Positions 24,965-37,383 of a stretch of 64,000 nt of DNA are shown here, one piece after another. Position 1 is the stretch's first letter. The number at the start of each line of letters is the position of its first letter. This DNA is from Diadophis punctatus similis (Eukaryota; Chordata; Lepidosauria; Squamata; Dipsadidae), in assembly GCA_023053685.1 (NCBI GenBank), contig JALIGW010000001.1:224276434-224340433 (forward strand), written 5' to 3'. The notes below the pieces were generated by a model. That model saw nothing but the letters and a program-made list of their open reading frames with translations. It was not told the origin of the DNA and made no database searches. The position numbers and the translations under genes are program-made.

Positions 24965-27034
24965 TTTAATAAACGTTCTTATAGGCCGCCCAATCCCATA
25001 GGACTCAGGGCGGCGTACAGCATAGATAAGAAATGTACAATAAAAACAGTAATAACAGTCAAAAAATAAAAACATTATTAAAAAAACATTCATTCATGGG
25101 GGAATCTGATCTTATTCACCCCGCCTGCTGGAAGAGCCATGTTTTTATGGCTTTACGGAAGGCCAGCAGGGTGGGGATAGTCCGGATCTCTGGTGGGAGT
25201 TGGTTCCAGAGGGATGGGGCTCCCACAGAGAAGGCCCTCCCCTGCGGCCCCACCAACCAACATTGTTTGGCCGATGGGACCCGGAGGAGGCCCACTCTGT
25301 GGGACATAACCGGTCGTAGGGAGGTATGTGGTAGGATGCGGTCCCGAAGGTAACCTGGCCCTGAGCCATGTAGGGCTTTAAAGGTCAAAACCAACACCTT
25401 AAATTGCGACCAGAGACTAATAGGCAACCAATGCAGCTGGCGGAGAATAGGTGTTACATGGGTGTATCGCAGTACACCCACCACAGCTCGCGCAGCTGCA
25501 TTCTGTACCAATTGCAGTCTCCGGATGCTCTTTGAGGGTAGCCCCATGTAGAGCATGTTTCAGTAGTCTAGCCGTGAGGTGACAAGGGCATGAGTGACTG
25601 TGAGCAAAGCCTCCCTCTCCATGTAGGGTCACAATTGGTGCACAAGACGGATCTGTGCAAAGGTCCCCTAGCCACAGCTGAAAGATGTTGCTCCAATTTT
25701 AGCTGTGGGTCTAGGAGGACACCCAAATTGCAGACCCGTTCTGAGGGGGCTAATTTCTCCCCCCCCCCAAGAACCAAGGAGGGGCAGTCGACATAATCCC
25801 TGGGGGGCAATATCCATAGCCACTCAGTCTTATCAGGGTTGAGTTTGAGTCTATTCACTCCCATCCAGACCCTCACATCATCCAGGCATCAGCACATTAC
25901 CTCAACTGCTTCACTGAACTGACACGGGGTGGAGATGTACAACTGGGTGTCATCAGCGTACTGCTGATACCTCACCCCGTGTCGTCAGATGATCTCACCC
26001 AGCGGTTTCATGTAAATGTTAAACAGGATGGGCAAGAGGACCAAGCCCTGTGGCACCCCGCAAATCAGGGGTCTAGGGGCCGACCTCTGTCCTCCTGTCA
26101 ACACCGACTGTGTCCTATCGGAGAGGTAGGAGGAGAACCACCGTAAAACAGTGCCTCCCACTCCCACCTCCCCAAGACGACGCAGAAGGATATCATGGTC
26201 AATGGTATCGAAAGCCGCTGAGAGGTCAAGTAACACCAGGATGGAGGAATGATCCCCATCCCGGGCTCGCCAGAGATCATCCATCAGTGCGACCAAAGCA
26301 GTCTCCGTACTGTAGCCGCGCCTGAAACCCGATTGAAAGGGATCCAGTTAATCAGTGTCCTCCAATAACCGCAGGAGTTGGAGCGACACCACTTTCTCGA
26401 CTTTACCCATGAAGGGTAAGTTGGAGACTGGACGGAAGTTCTTTAAATCCGCTGGGTCCAGGGAAGGCTTCTTGAGGAGGGGCCTCACCACCGCAGCTTT
26501 TAAGGGCTGTGGGATGGACCCCTCTCTCAAAGATGCAATCACAACAGCCTGGAGACAGCCGCGTGTCACCTCCCTGCTGGCTGAGACCAGCCAGGAGGGG
26601 CACGGGTCCAATAAACAAGTGGAAGAGTTCATCGCTCCTATGGCCTTGTCCACATCCTTAGGAGTGATAGGCTCAAACTCATCCCATATAACAGGACTAA
26701 GACTCGCCCCCATCATCTCGGCTTGCCCTGTCCAAATGGAGTCTAGGCCTGTCCGAATCTGAATGACTTTGACTGCCAGAAACTGAGAAAATTCCTCAGC
26801 TCTACCCTGCAAGGGATCTTCGGCTCCCTCCTTGGCTAGAAGGAAGTGAGTCACCCTAAACAGGGCGGCTGGGCGGGAGTCGGCGGATGCAATAAGGGGG
26901 GAAAAATGCAAACATTTTGCCGCCCGTATCGCCACTAAGTAAGACTTAATGAAAGTTCTTAAAAGTGTCTGGTCAGACTCAGCTTTACTAGCTCTCCATC
27001 GTTGCTCTAGGCACTCCATCTCCCGGAGCTCCTC

Positions 27035-27360
27035 GGTGAACCAAGGAGCCTTCCTGGATCCGCTGCCATGGAGAGGCCGCAAAGGCTCAATCCGATCTAA
27101 AGCCCCCGTTGCCGCCCAGTTCCAGGCAGCCACTAGAGCCTCAGATGAATTGTATACCAGGGATTCAGGTATTTCCCCAAGTTTCCTCTGAAATCCTTTG
27201 GTGAACCAAGGAGACTTCCTGGATCCGCTGCCATGGAGAGGCCGCAAAGGCGCAATCTGATCTAAGCCCCCGTTGCCGCCCGGTTCCAGGCAGCCACTAG
27301 AGCCTCAGATGAATTGTATACCAGGGATTCAGGTATTTCCCCAAGTTCCCTCTGAAATCC
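27035..27360. repeat. 165-bp tandem duplication inside L2 copy I
   Basis: GGTGAACCAAGGAG.CTTCCT starts at 27035 and again at 27200. The two copies differ at only a handful of bases. Confidence 0.9.
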
Positions 27361-28079
27361 TTCGGATTTCATTAGGCGCCTGGGGCGGAACCACTTAATC
27401 GGTCCCGCCTCCTTGCAGTGGAGGAGTGGTGCCATGAAATCCAACCTCAGAAGGAAATGACTTCCGGTGGCACCGTGAGCCTCGCTGGCGCTCTTTATGA
27501 GCGTCTGATCCCAGGCTCCATTAAAGCCGCCAAATCAGGCACATCAGCTGTCTGGTGGCTTGGAAACTCCCTCCCTAGGCAAAGGGAAGGGAGAAGAGCA
27601 GATGGGCCAAGGTAGAGCCCCCCTAGTACCCCATAAGAAGCTCTGGGGTGTGAAGGGTGAGGGCTCCTAGAAGCCTATCAACAGCTCCGGACCTGGAATG
27701 CCTCCGCTTTTTTTAAAAAAGCGGAGCAAGAAGCCGCGACCATCTCTGCTAGCAACAAATGGATTTTAACATTTTAACACTTTAAACAATGTAGCAGATG
27801 GAACATACCAGGAGAATTTAACTGCAAGTATTCTAACTTAACTCTAACCTAACTCCGGAGCTCTTTGTATTTTTTGGAAGCAACAAAGTAGCTAATATGC
27901 AAAAAGATGGCGCTTGGAATCTGAAAGGGTGTGGAAAAGTGAAAGCTAGTGAAAGCTAATGAGAGTTCTGTTTGCTGATAGATGCATGTAAGAAATCTTC
28001 TTACTTTTTACTTTTCACTTGGTTGAACTTTGTTTCTTGGGCTTTTTGACAATATATAAAAAATTAATACAAATTGAAG

Positions 28080-29267
28080 ATGGCTTTAAAACTGGCAAAG
28101 ACTGTTCCTTTTAAAGGAATAAGAAGAGTTGAAAGTTTCCCCACTCAAATTGTTAATTTGCAAGATTTTGCCCCTCCAACACAGATTTTAACGCCTGAAA
28201 AGTGGCAGCAAGCCATGAAAGACATGCAGAAAGAAATTGCTTTTGTGGTTAATGAAAAAATTAAAGAAATTAATGGAAAAATTACTGAAATTAATGAAAA
28301 AATACAAGGTGTCTCAGAGGAGTTTTCATCTCAGACTCAATAAACTAGAGACGATTTGGTATCTGTATTTAAAGCTGTGGCAGTTAATATGGAATTATTG
28401 GAAAAAGATGTGGCTGAAATTAAACAAACTACGGTGACTTTGGGTGAAAAAGTGGTTGAGATTCAGAACAAAATTGAAGGAACTGAGGCAGATTTAATGA
28501 TGACCCAGTATAAAGATATGGAATTTGCTCTAAGATTGAGAGGGGTAAAAGAAGAAAAAAAACAAGAGAATCTAAAAGAAAAGATATTGGAAGCATTCGT
28601 GCAGATCTCGGGGGGAACAAAAGCAGAATTGGGCTGTCAGATTGACAAAATATATCGAGTTAATTCGTGGATTGCCAGAAAAAAACAATTGCCAAGAGAC
28701 ATTGTAACATATTTTACCACAAGGACATTGCGAAATCGAATTATACAGGCAGCTTTTAAAAATAAACTTAAGGTGGATGAACAAGAGATTTTGACATTTA
28801 AGGAGATTCCTCCAAAAATACTGAAAGCACGCAAGGATTATGCCTTTCTGGTGGCAGAATTGAAAGACCAACAGATAAGATATAAATGGGAAATCCCAGC
28901 GGGCTTAGTGGTTACTTACAGGGGAGAAAGATACAGACTTAATACGATTTGTAAAGCAAAAGATTTTTTTGCCAACGTGTTAAAGACTGGGAGACCAAAA
29001 TCACAAGAAGGCAAAAGAAATGAGGAAGTTAAAAAAGAGGAAAAAGAAGATTTGCGGATTGTAGATCAGAGAGGAAATTTGAACAGTCAAGAAGAAATAA
29101 AAGACCCAAGACAGAGAGAAGTAATTGTTGAAAGTGAAGAAGATCTAACTCATCAACTTCAGCTGCTAACTTTTCAAAGCGAAGAACTAGATCAACATAA
29201 TTTCAGGCGCCAACTTAAAGAATTACTGACGGCTCTAGGCTTGAAGGAAAGTGAAATTAAAAACTGA
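28080..29267 (+). pseudogene. L1 ORF1 (RNA-binding chaperone), one stop
   Basis: About 395 codons, broken only by an in-frame TAA at 28341-28343. The N-terminal heptad-like region (EKIKEINGKITEINEKIQ) is a coiled coil. The RRM-like core has FALRLRGVKEEKKQENL. The C-terminal domain has LPRDIVTYFTTRTLRNRI and ILKARKDYAFLVAEL. These are the three domains of vertebrate L1 ORF1p, which trimerises and packages L1 RNA. A Glu/Lys-rich C-terminal extension follows. One lesion suggests a comparatively recent copy. Confidence 0.88.
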
Positions 29268-29399
29268 TGTTTTAGTAATAGTAGGATAATTTAAAACAAA
29301 TAAGATATAATAGCCAAGTGCACATATAAAGGTTGCATAAGGTTAGAAAAATTAGATTATAAGATTAAGTTTTATATTATAGGGATTTTTTATAGGGAG

Positions 29400-29637
29400 C
29401 TGAAGTGGTGCAGTGGTTAAATGCAGCCATTGCAGGCTGACTGCTAGTTCAACAGTTCAGCTGTTCAAATCTCACTAGGCTCAAGGTTGACTCAGCCTTC
29501 CATCCTTCCGAGGTGGGTAAAATGAGGACCCAGATTGTTGGGGGCAATATGCTGAACTCTGTAAACCGATTAGAGAGGGCAGTAAAGCACTATGAAGCGG
29601 TATATAAGAAAAGTGCTATTGCTATTGCTATTGCTTT
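29400..29637 (+). mobile_element. tRNA-derived SINE (plus) in the L1
   Basis: A box GTGGTGCAGTGGTTAAATGC, B box GTTCAAATCTC, body CATCCTTCCGAGGTGGGTAA and an (ATTGCT)n tail. Same family as 4410-4661. Confidence 0.88.
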
Positions 29638-29644
29638 TTTCTTT

Positions 29645-29970
29645 TTATCTTCCTCTTTATTTGTGGGGGAAAAATATAGACTGTAATGTAATGTAACAGA
29701 GATTAAATTGGTTTTAAAGAATATGTTATAGGTTGGGAATAAGTATAGATTGTATCCTCTTTATTTGTGGGGAGTAAATACAGATTGCAACGCAATGTAA
29801 TAGAGATTAAATTGGCTTAAAAGAATAAGATTGAATTAATAGTACAAGTTGGGGAATAAGTATAGACTGTAATGTGTAGATATTAAATTGGTTTTAAAGA
29901 ATAAGATTAAATGTATAGGTTGATAAGTAAAGATTGTAATGTAATGTAATAGAGATTAAGTGAAGGTTAG
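29645..29970. repeat. Imperfect tandem repeats in the L1 inter-ORF region
   Basis: CCTCTTTATTTGTGGGG recurs after about 105 bp, and GATTAAATTGG.TTAAAGAAT recurs four times at 60-105 bp spacing. Confidence 0.75.
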
Positions 29971-29975
29971 TTTAG

Positions 29976-32648
29976 TTTAGTTTAATTAAATTTATATACC
30001 GCCCTTCTCCAGGGGACTCAGGGCAGTGAACAGCCAAGTAAAAAACATTAAAATACATTTTAGCCTCCGGGTGCTCTTCATGGGGAGCCCCATGTAGAGA
30101 GCATTACAGTAGTCCAGACGCGATGTGACCAGGGCATGGGTGACTGTGCACAGGGAATCCCGATCCAGAAAGGGCCGCAACTGGCGTATCAGGCGGACCT
30201 GATAAAAGGCCGCCCTGATCACAGCTGTCAGATGGTCCTCTAAGGACAGCTGTGGATCCAGGAGGACACCCAGATTGCGAGCCCTTTCGGCGGGGGCTAG
30301 AGACTCGCCCCCAATAGTCAGAGATGGAATTATCTGACTATATCGAGACGCTGGGAACCACAGCCACTCCGTCTTGGAAGGGTTGAGCCTGAGTCGGTTT
30401 CTCCCCATCCAGATCCGCACAGCTTCCAGGCACTGGGACATCACTTCAAGGGCATCATTGGGGTGGCCTGGGGTGGAAATGTACAGCTGTGTATCATCGG
30501 CGTACTGATGGTACTTCACCCCAAAGCGATGGATGATCTCACCCAGCGGCTTCACATAGATGTTGAACAGAAGGGGCAAGAGAATCGACCCCTGGGGCAC
30601 TCCATATGTAAGAGGCCTCGAGGACGACCTCTGCCCCCCTGCCAATACAAACTGCGACCGGTTGAAGAGAAAGGAGGAGAACCAACGAAAAACGGTGCCC
30701 CCTATCCCTAACTCTTCCAGCCGGTGCAGCATGATACCATGGTCGATGGTATCAAAAGCCGCTGAGAGGTCTAATAGGACCAGGACAGAGGAACAACCCC
30801 TGTCCCGAGCCCTCCAGAGATCATCAACCAATGCGACCAATGCAGTTTCCGTGCTGTGCCCGGCCCTGAAACCCGACTGGAACGGATCTAGGTATGATGA
30901 TTCCTCCAAGTACTGGGGAAACTGTCGTGCGACCACACTCTCAACAACCTTCGCCACGAAGCGAAGGTTGGAGACAGGGCGATAGTTAGCTAAAATTGCT
31001 GGGTCCAGGGAGGGCTTCTTGAGGAGAGGCCTCACCACCGCTTCTTTCAAAGCCGTGGGGAAGTAACCCTCCCCCAAAGAGGCGTTAATAATTCCCTGGA
31101 GCCAGCCTCATGTAACCTCCCGGGTAGCCAGCACTAACCAGGAGGGACACGGGTCCAATAAACATGTGGCTGCACTGAGCCTCCCCAGAATCTTGTCCAC
31201 ATCCTCAGGGGTCACTGAGTCAAACTCTTCCCAGATAACATTCTCAAGACTATTCCCTGTCACCACGTCCGTATCCACCCAGTTGGAGTCCAGTTCCCCC
31301 TGAATCTGAGCGATTTTGTCATGTAGATATCGTACAAAGTCCTCAGCCCTGCCTTCCAGGGGATCCTCCCGCGCTTCTTGACGGAGTAAGGAACGGGTCA
31401 CCCTGAACAGGGCTGTTGGACGATTCTCTGATGACGCGATAAGAGCGGAAAAATACTTCGATTTCTCCGCTTTTATCACCACTAGGTAGGTCTTAATATG
31501 CGACCTTACCAGTGTTCGATCAGATTCAGAGAGACTGGCCCTCCAACCGCTCTCTAGGCGTCTTTTCCGGCGCTTCATCTCCCTCAGCTCCTCAGTAAAC
31601 CAGAGAGCCGAGCGGGATCGGAGCCGAGTCAGAGGCCGCAAAGGCACAACTCGGTCCAAGGCCCCACCGGCCGCCCTGTCCCAGGCGGCAACCAGGTCCT
31701 CGGCCGAGTTGAGGGCTAGATCATCAGGAAGTGGCCCAAGCTCCGTCTGGAACCTGTCCGGGTCCATCAGGCGCTTGGGGCGGACCCATCTAACTGGTTC
31801 CGCCTCCCTGCGGCGTGGGGAAGCGGTATGGAGATCTAGGTGAAGGAGTGAGTGATCTGACCATGACAAGGGTTTAATGACTACATCCCCTATATCAAGA
31901 CCACTCAACCACTGGCCAGAGACAAAAATCAATTCTAGAGTGTGTCCTCCCTCATGTGTGGGGCCATGAACTAACTGGGTTAGGTCCATGGCCATCATGG
32001 AAGCCAAGAACTCCCGAGCCAACTCAGATGTTTCACCAACGGATGGCAGGTTGAAATCTCCCATGACCAAAAGCCTGGGTGTGTCAACCGCCACCGTGGC
32101 TATCGTGTCGAGTAGCTCAGTCAGGGCAGCTGCTACACGGCAGGGAGCCAGGTACGTAAGCAGCAAGCCCTTCTGAACCCCATGGTCCCATTTCACAAGG
32201 AGGGACTCACAACCAGCTATCTGTGGCACAGTGGTCTCCCTTGGCCCAAGACCCTCATTAATAACAACCGCCACCCCCCTCCCCTCCCCTGAGCCCTCAG
32301 CTGATGGAATGCTCTGAAACCTGGTGGGCAAATCTCCACCAGAGGGACACCTCCCTCCGGCCCCAACCAGGTCTCCGTGATACCCGCCAGGTCCATTCCC
32401 CCCTCAACAATAAGATCGTGAATGAGGGGGCCTTTATTTACCATGGACCTGGCATTGCATAGCATCAGCCGAAGACTCGGGTCCTGAGTATCTAAGCCAC
32501 CCAGTATCCGGGGTGAGCTGTAGAGACCGGGACGCGCAATCGCTTTTAAGCAGCGAGTGCGCATCCCCGATACATGATATGGTCTCTTGCTCCCGATTCC
32601 ATATCTGCCCCTTCCCATCACCGTGCTGATGGCACAACCCTCATTCAA
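29976..32648 (-). mobile_element. L2 LINE copy II, nearly complete ORF2, inside the L1
   Basis: Minus-strand L2 with its 3' tail at 29976 (TTTATATACCGCCC). It carries the most complete LINE ORF2 in the window and interrupts the L1 between its inter-ORF repeats and its 3' UTR. Confidence 0.88.
29992..32648 (-). pseudogene. L2 copy II ORF2 (endonuclease-RT), two lesions
   Basis: About 880 codons. The endonuclease has LCNARSMVNKGPLI, ITETWLG, VMGDFNLPSVGETS and LSWSDHSLLHLDLH. The RT has [56 protein letters not shown] and the catalytic [10 protein letters not shown] (about 30500). A frame change near 32331-32300 and a TGA near 31107 (probably an old CGA) are the main breaks. The LDLSAAFDT spelling assigns it to L2 rather than CR1. 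L2 endonuclease-RTs nick genomic DNA and copy their RNA in place. Confidence 0.88.
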
Positions 32649-33858
32649 ATGAGGTATGTTATGTATTTTTATATATGGTGTAAGTTGGTTTTGAACCTAA
32701 CAATTGATGCCAGGCTGGTTGGTACAATACTGGAAGAGGAAGATTCATCTATTATTCTAAAGTGAACACTAAGAGATGTGCATCTGGCAGAGATGGCAAA
32801 AATTTCAGAACATTTTAAAGACTATTCAAATGATATATTTGGTAATGGAAATGGACTGACTATATTCAAATCAAGTATCAGACTAAGTAGACCTAAACAG
32901 ATTGTGAAGGACATATTTTAATTTTTAGCTTTTTGTTTAACTTATAATATAAGGAGTTAAGACCTAAAGATATTTGGAACTTAACAATATTTTAAGCATA
33001 TTTTAACTTTATATTTGTGTATACTATACTACACCCTGTGTATGTTCTGGAAGTCCAGGGAGCAGGGAGGGGGAGATGGGGAGAGAGGGTTGGGGGCGAT
33101 GGGGGGAGAAAAAAGAGAAAAAATGCTTGTACTTTGTACATATAAAACTTTTTCAATTAAAAAAAAAGAAGGAAATGATCTGACCACGACTAAACCCCTC
33201 AGGCTCAGATCATCTCTCCACTGCCCTGAGAGAAACACAAGGTCAAGCGTGTGACCTCCCTCATGAGTCAGACCCTGAACTACTTGGGTCAGGTCCATGG
33301 TTGTCATGGAAGCCATGAACTCCTGAACTGCCTCCGAGGTTTCGCCGGGCGATGGCAGGTTGAAATCCCCCAGCACCATCAACCTGGGGAACTCAATCGC
33401 CAGCCCCGCTACCACCTTGAGCAGAACAGGCAGGGCCTTTGCAACGCAGCTAGGAGGCAGGTACGTTAGCAAAAGGCCCACCTGAACCCCTAAGTCCAAC
33501 TTCAGAAGGAGCGTCTCACACCCAACAATCTCCGGGGCAGGGCTCCTTCGAGGATTTAGATTCTGGCGAGCTATAATAGCCACTCCTCCACACCTTCCCT
33601 GGGGTCGCGGCTGATGCTGAACTGAGAACCCGTCCGGCACATCTCGGAAAGGGGAACCCCCCCTCCTGGCCTAGCCAGGTCTCAGTGATACATGCCAGGT
33701 CCGCCCCCTCTTCCAGGATTAGCTCCCGTACAAGGGGGGCCTTGTTAGTAATCGACCTGGCATTCAACAGCAGCAGCTTGAGCCCAGGGCCCTGACATCC
33801 CTGGTTACCAGGTACTCGGGCTGAGTTAGATGGAACCAAACCAGAGGGGCCAGAACAA

Positions 33859-34879
33859 GGAATTTATTTATTTATTTATTTATTATTTATTTATTTGGTA
33901 TTCTTATATGCCGCCCAACTCCCGGAGGACTCCGGGCGGAGTACAACAGAGAAAATACAAGAAACCAATTCATAAATATTGCATTAAAAACAGATATAAA
34001 AATTAAAACCATAATATTTAAAAACATCCAATATCCATTCAACAATCATACATACTTGGGGTGAGCTCAAATGGGTTACGCTCTACCCTCAGCCTGCAGG
34101 AAAAGCCATGTCTTAACAGCTTTCCAGAAGGCCAGCAGAGTGGGGATAGTTTGGGTCTCTGGGGGAAGTTGGTTCCAGAGCGCGGGGCCTGCCACAGAGA
34201 AGGCTCTCCCCCTAGGGCCCGCCAGGCGGCATTGTTTAGCCGATGGGACCTGGAGGAGGCCAACTCTGTGAGCCCTAACCGGTCGAAGGGAAGTGTGAGG
34301 CAGAATGCGGTCCCGGAGATAACCTGGTCCTAAGCCATGAAGGGCTTTAAAGATGGTGATCAACACCTTGAATTGGACCTGGAGACCGATGGGCAGCCAA
34401 TGCAGCTGGCGGAGTATAGGTGTCACGTGGGTGTACCTTGGCACACCCACCACAGCACACACAGCCACATTTTGCACCAACTGAAGTCTCCGGATACTCT
34501 TCAAGGGTAGCCCCAAGTAGAGCGCGTTGCAGTAGTCCAAGCGCGAGGTGACAAGGGCATGAGTGACCGTGAGTAGAGCCTCCTTCTCCAAGTATGGCCG
34601 CAACTGGTGCACCAGGCGAACCTGTGCAAAGGCCCCCCTAGCCACAGCGGAAAGATGGTGATCCAATTTAAGCTGTGGATCTAGGAGGACCCCCAAGTTG
34701 CGGACCTGATCTGAGGGAGTCAGTTTCGCTCCCTCGAACATCAAGGAGGGACAGTTGTCATGGTCCTTAGGAGGCAATATCCAAAGCCACTCAGTCTTGT
34801 CGGGATTAAGTCTGAGTCTGTTCCTCCCCATCCAGATCCTAATGTCGTCCAGGCACCGGCACATTACATCAACTGCTTG
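33859..34879 (-). mobile_element. L2 LINE copy III, 5'-truncated, inside L2 copy I
   Basis: A (TTTA)n tail at 33859-33895, then TATGCCGCCCAACTCCCGGA. The C-terminal RT frame (34870-34076) is open and codes for [30 protein letters not shown] and [12 protein letters not shown]. At its right end it meets a sequence coding for an L2 N-terminal region, which belongs to copy I. Confidence 0.8.
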
Positions 34880-35336
34880 GAGACAGCGAGTTCTCGTTCT
34901 CCGAGAGTGGCCTACCCTTCTGCTCCCGTCATACCTACCTCTCCCTGTTATGACCGTAATACTCCCGTCCCCCATCCCACCAGAGATCCCCTCCCCTCCC
35001 CTCCCCCACTGGTCCCCCCCTCTCCCGACAGGCCATGCATTCCATTCATACTAAGCCTGGGGTTGGACTCAAACCCCCCTCCACTTCTGTTTCCATACTC
35101 AGCAGAGGGGGGCAGAGGCCAAACACCCGACTTCCTCATTTCATAAAATCATCCAACCAACTCATATATCCTCACCAATTGTAATCCTACACTCACACAC
35201 ATACACGTCTCTGAGGTAGATATAAAAATAGCAGGAAGCCCCATCCAGTGTGGGTATGCTGGGGGATGATGTCCATAAGATTATAAATTCCCCAACCAAA
35301 CCACAAGTGTAGTAATAAGCCCCAAATCTCCTGGAT

Positions 35337-35953
35337 GTAGTGATGAGGTGGTGATATTATCTAAAGTAGAAGCTGGACTTCTAGGCATATTTCTTTGGTT
35401 TGCTACACAATATAATCATAAGCAGATAGGACATCTTGCTTGTGCTTTAGCAAAAAGTATTAATGAAACTTCATCTGCCATAGCAGCCCTGGCTGATGAG
35501 ATGGGAGAGATAAGAAAGTCTTTATTGCAGAACTGTGTTGCTATTGATTATATATTATTAAGGATGGGCCATGGTTGTGAGGAATTCCAAGAATTATGTT
35601 GCTTTGATATAGAAGATAAATCATGATTTATTGAATCTAAACTACAAGCCTTACATATTATTACTACCCACCTACAAAATGAAACTGAGAATTCTGCGTT
35701 TAAAGGGTTATGGAGTGTATTGACGTCTTGGATGCCAAGTTTTGCCTGGTTGAAGGACCTATTTGTAGGCATTATATTCATTATAGTCATAAGCCTTATA
35801 TCTTGTATCTGTGTTAGATGTATGCCTGTCTGTATCAAATGCTGTAAGTGCTGTTATAAGAAGAGTAAAGCGAAAAAGTTTGGGCAAAGGACCCTAAATA
35901 AGCAGGAAGTACGTATAATGTTGCAGGAGATACAGGAACAATTACAAGAATAA
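35337..35953 (+). pseudogene. ERV2 env, transmembrane subunit, one stop
   Basis: One frame runs from 35348 to 35953, broken only by TGA at 35624-35626. It codes for a heptad-type helix (AKSINETSSAIAALADEM), LLQNCVAIDYILL, then the CX6CC disulfide motif CEEFQELCC, and N-linked sites. A strong membrane anchor, LFVGIIFIIVISLISCICV, lies near 35755-35815, followed by a Cys/Lys-rich tail ending LQEIQEQLQE. This is the standard class I ERV fusion-subunit layout. The fusion-peptide region lies at or inside the L2 insertion point. Confidence 0.88.
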
Positions 35954-35968
35954 AAATCCGATATAATT

Positions 35969-35981
35969 GGAGAGGAGGGAT
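35969..35981 (+). promoter_or_regulatory. ERV2 polypurine tract
   Basis: GGAGAGGAGGGAT directly precedes the LTR start TGTGAG at 35982. Confidence 0.85.
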
Positions 35982-36526
35982 TGTGAGAAAAACGAATTTA
36001 TTCTTGTTAAAGAAGACATGTAATGAAAGCCATAGCTCAACCATTTTTTAATCCATTTCTAATGACAAATCATAGTGTGTAACAATATGTATTTTTTGTA
36101 TGTCAGCTATTCTTTCACTGTCCTTACCTAGGATGTTTGTATCAAAATTATGCTGAGGGAAGCTGGGAATGTACAAGGGGAAGTGTTTACAGGATATGAG
36201 CTTACAAAGTATGAGCTGGGAAAATACACGTTAACCCAGAGAAAGGAAGTATGCAGATGTCAGCATGAGGGATTATTTCTAGGGTTTTTCCAGGCTAGAA
36301 AACCCAAAGTAAGGTGTTTAATGTTATGTAAGGGGGAGGAGTAAGGTGGAGCCATGTTCTGAATTTAAACCTTGCACCTGAAAATCAGTCTTACCTCCTC
36401 CTTTTGCTCCAGAATTGTAAGTTCTGGTGAGGGGAGGTCCTTTGCGCAAAGTATTTTATTGTTTTATTAAACTGATTTTTATTGTTCATCTGGACTCCTG
36501 TCACTGTTTTTTAAATATTTCTCTCA
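35982..36526 (+). repeat. ERV2 3' LTR (545 bp)
   Basis: Starts TGTGAGAAAAACGAATTTAT and ends TATTTCTCTCA. It shares its start, a middle block (TGTAACAATATGTATTTT.TG) and its end with 36836-37383. Confidence 0.85.
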
Positions 36527-36606
36527 GGGCTTATTTTAGCCCATGTGTTGAAAAGCCCGATTGGGCTTAATATTGGGACATATCATATTTTAGGGGAAAC
36601 ATGGTA
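36527..36606. mobile_element. Short DNA-element scrap next to the ERV2 LTR
   Basis: Ends TTTTAGGGGAAACATGGTA, resembling the right end of the element at 820-2335 (TTTTCGGGGAGACACGGTA). Starts GGGCTTATTTTAGCCC. Confidence 0.45.
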
Positions 36607-36835
36607 CAAATAAAAGAAATAAGAACAGAGAATATTTCTGGACTCTCTAAGTGCAACAACACACTGTATTAAGCACAGTCTGAGTAGAACTTGAGTTCAG
36701 CCCTGTGGCTAAAGCAGAAGAGGCTGAAACCTGGAAAAAGAGCTCTTCAGCCAGCTTCATTTCCAACAGGTAACAAGCAGCTACAAAGTACAATATAGAA
36801 ATTATTCTTGTTTCCTTCTATTGGAGGAAAAAAAC

Positions 36836-37383
36836 TGTGAGAAATATGAATTTATTCTTGTTAAATAAGACATGTAATAAGAGCCATAGCACAACCATTT
36901 TGAATCTATTTGTAATAACAAATCATATCGTGTAACAAAATATATTTTATGTATGTCAGCTCTTATACAGGATATGTTTGTACCATTTTCTGGGAATGTA
37001 GAAGAGAGGAAGTGATGATACGGAAATGTTTTTCTCTTTTGTTGTTATGATGGAAATGAGCTTATGGGAATGCTCAGGTTCACACAGAGAGAGAGGAAGT
37101 GTGGAGCTGTCAAGATGATGGATATGTCCTGGGTTTTTTCCTAGGTTGTAAACACTGTGTTAGGATGTTACATAATGGGAGGCTGGACGATATGATGTGA
37201 GGAGAATGGGAGGAGTAAGGTGGAGTCATGTTCTGTATAAATCCATGTTTCTGGATTATGGCCTTTGCCTCTATTTGTGTCAGAAGTTCTGTCTTCTGTC
37301 CAAGCATGGGGACCTTTGATCAAAGAGAAATAAATCTGTTTATATTGTTCATAATCTGGACTCCTGCTTAATTATTTTTCTCA
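36836..37383 (+). repeat. Second LTR of the ERV2 family (solo or orphan)
   Basis: Starts TGTGAGAAATATGAATTTAT and ends ATTATTTTTCTCA, 548 bp. It aligns along its length with the ERV2 LTR but is clearly diverged. No internal sequence is attached. Flanking A-runs make a target duplication unreadable. Confidence 0.8.

Larger units (their letters stand above)
27461..33166 (+). mobile_element. L1 LINE with 5' UTR and poly(A), most of ORF2 missing, inserted in L2 copy I
   Basis: Flanked by a perfect 12-bp duplication AGAAGGAAATGA (27449-27460 and 33167-33178). It opens with a 600-bp 5' UTR (CTTCCGGTGGCACCGTGAGC), then ORF1, an imperfect tandem-repeat region, then L2 copy II and a SINE. The 3' UTR (about 32650-33166) ends in AATTAAAAAAAAA. 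Most of ORF2 is absent. Confidence 0.85.
24957..35336 (-). mobile_element. L2 LINE copy I, split into three blocks by L1 and another L2
   Basis: Blocks: 24957-27460, 33167-33858 and about 34880-35336, all minus strand. The 3' tail is at 24957 (AATAAA-rich, GGGCGGCCTATAAGAACG). Removing the L1 and one copy of AGAAGGAAATGA joins the endonuclease SDH motif to the following LLRLDF residues in one frame. The RT block (26296-25985) has [16 protein letters not shown] and CGVPQG. The endonuclease block (33640-33180) has LVLGDFNLPSPGETS. It carries several stops and a 165-bp tandem duplication. It sits in ERV2 env between the two subunits. Confidence 0.85.
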
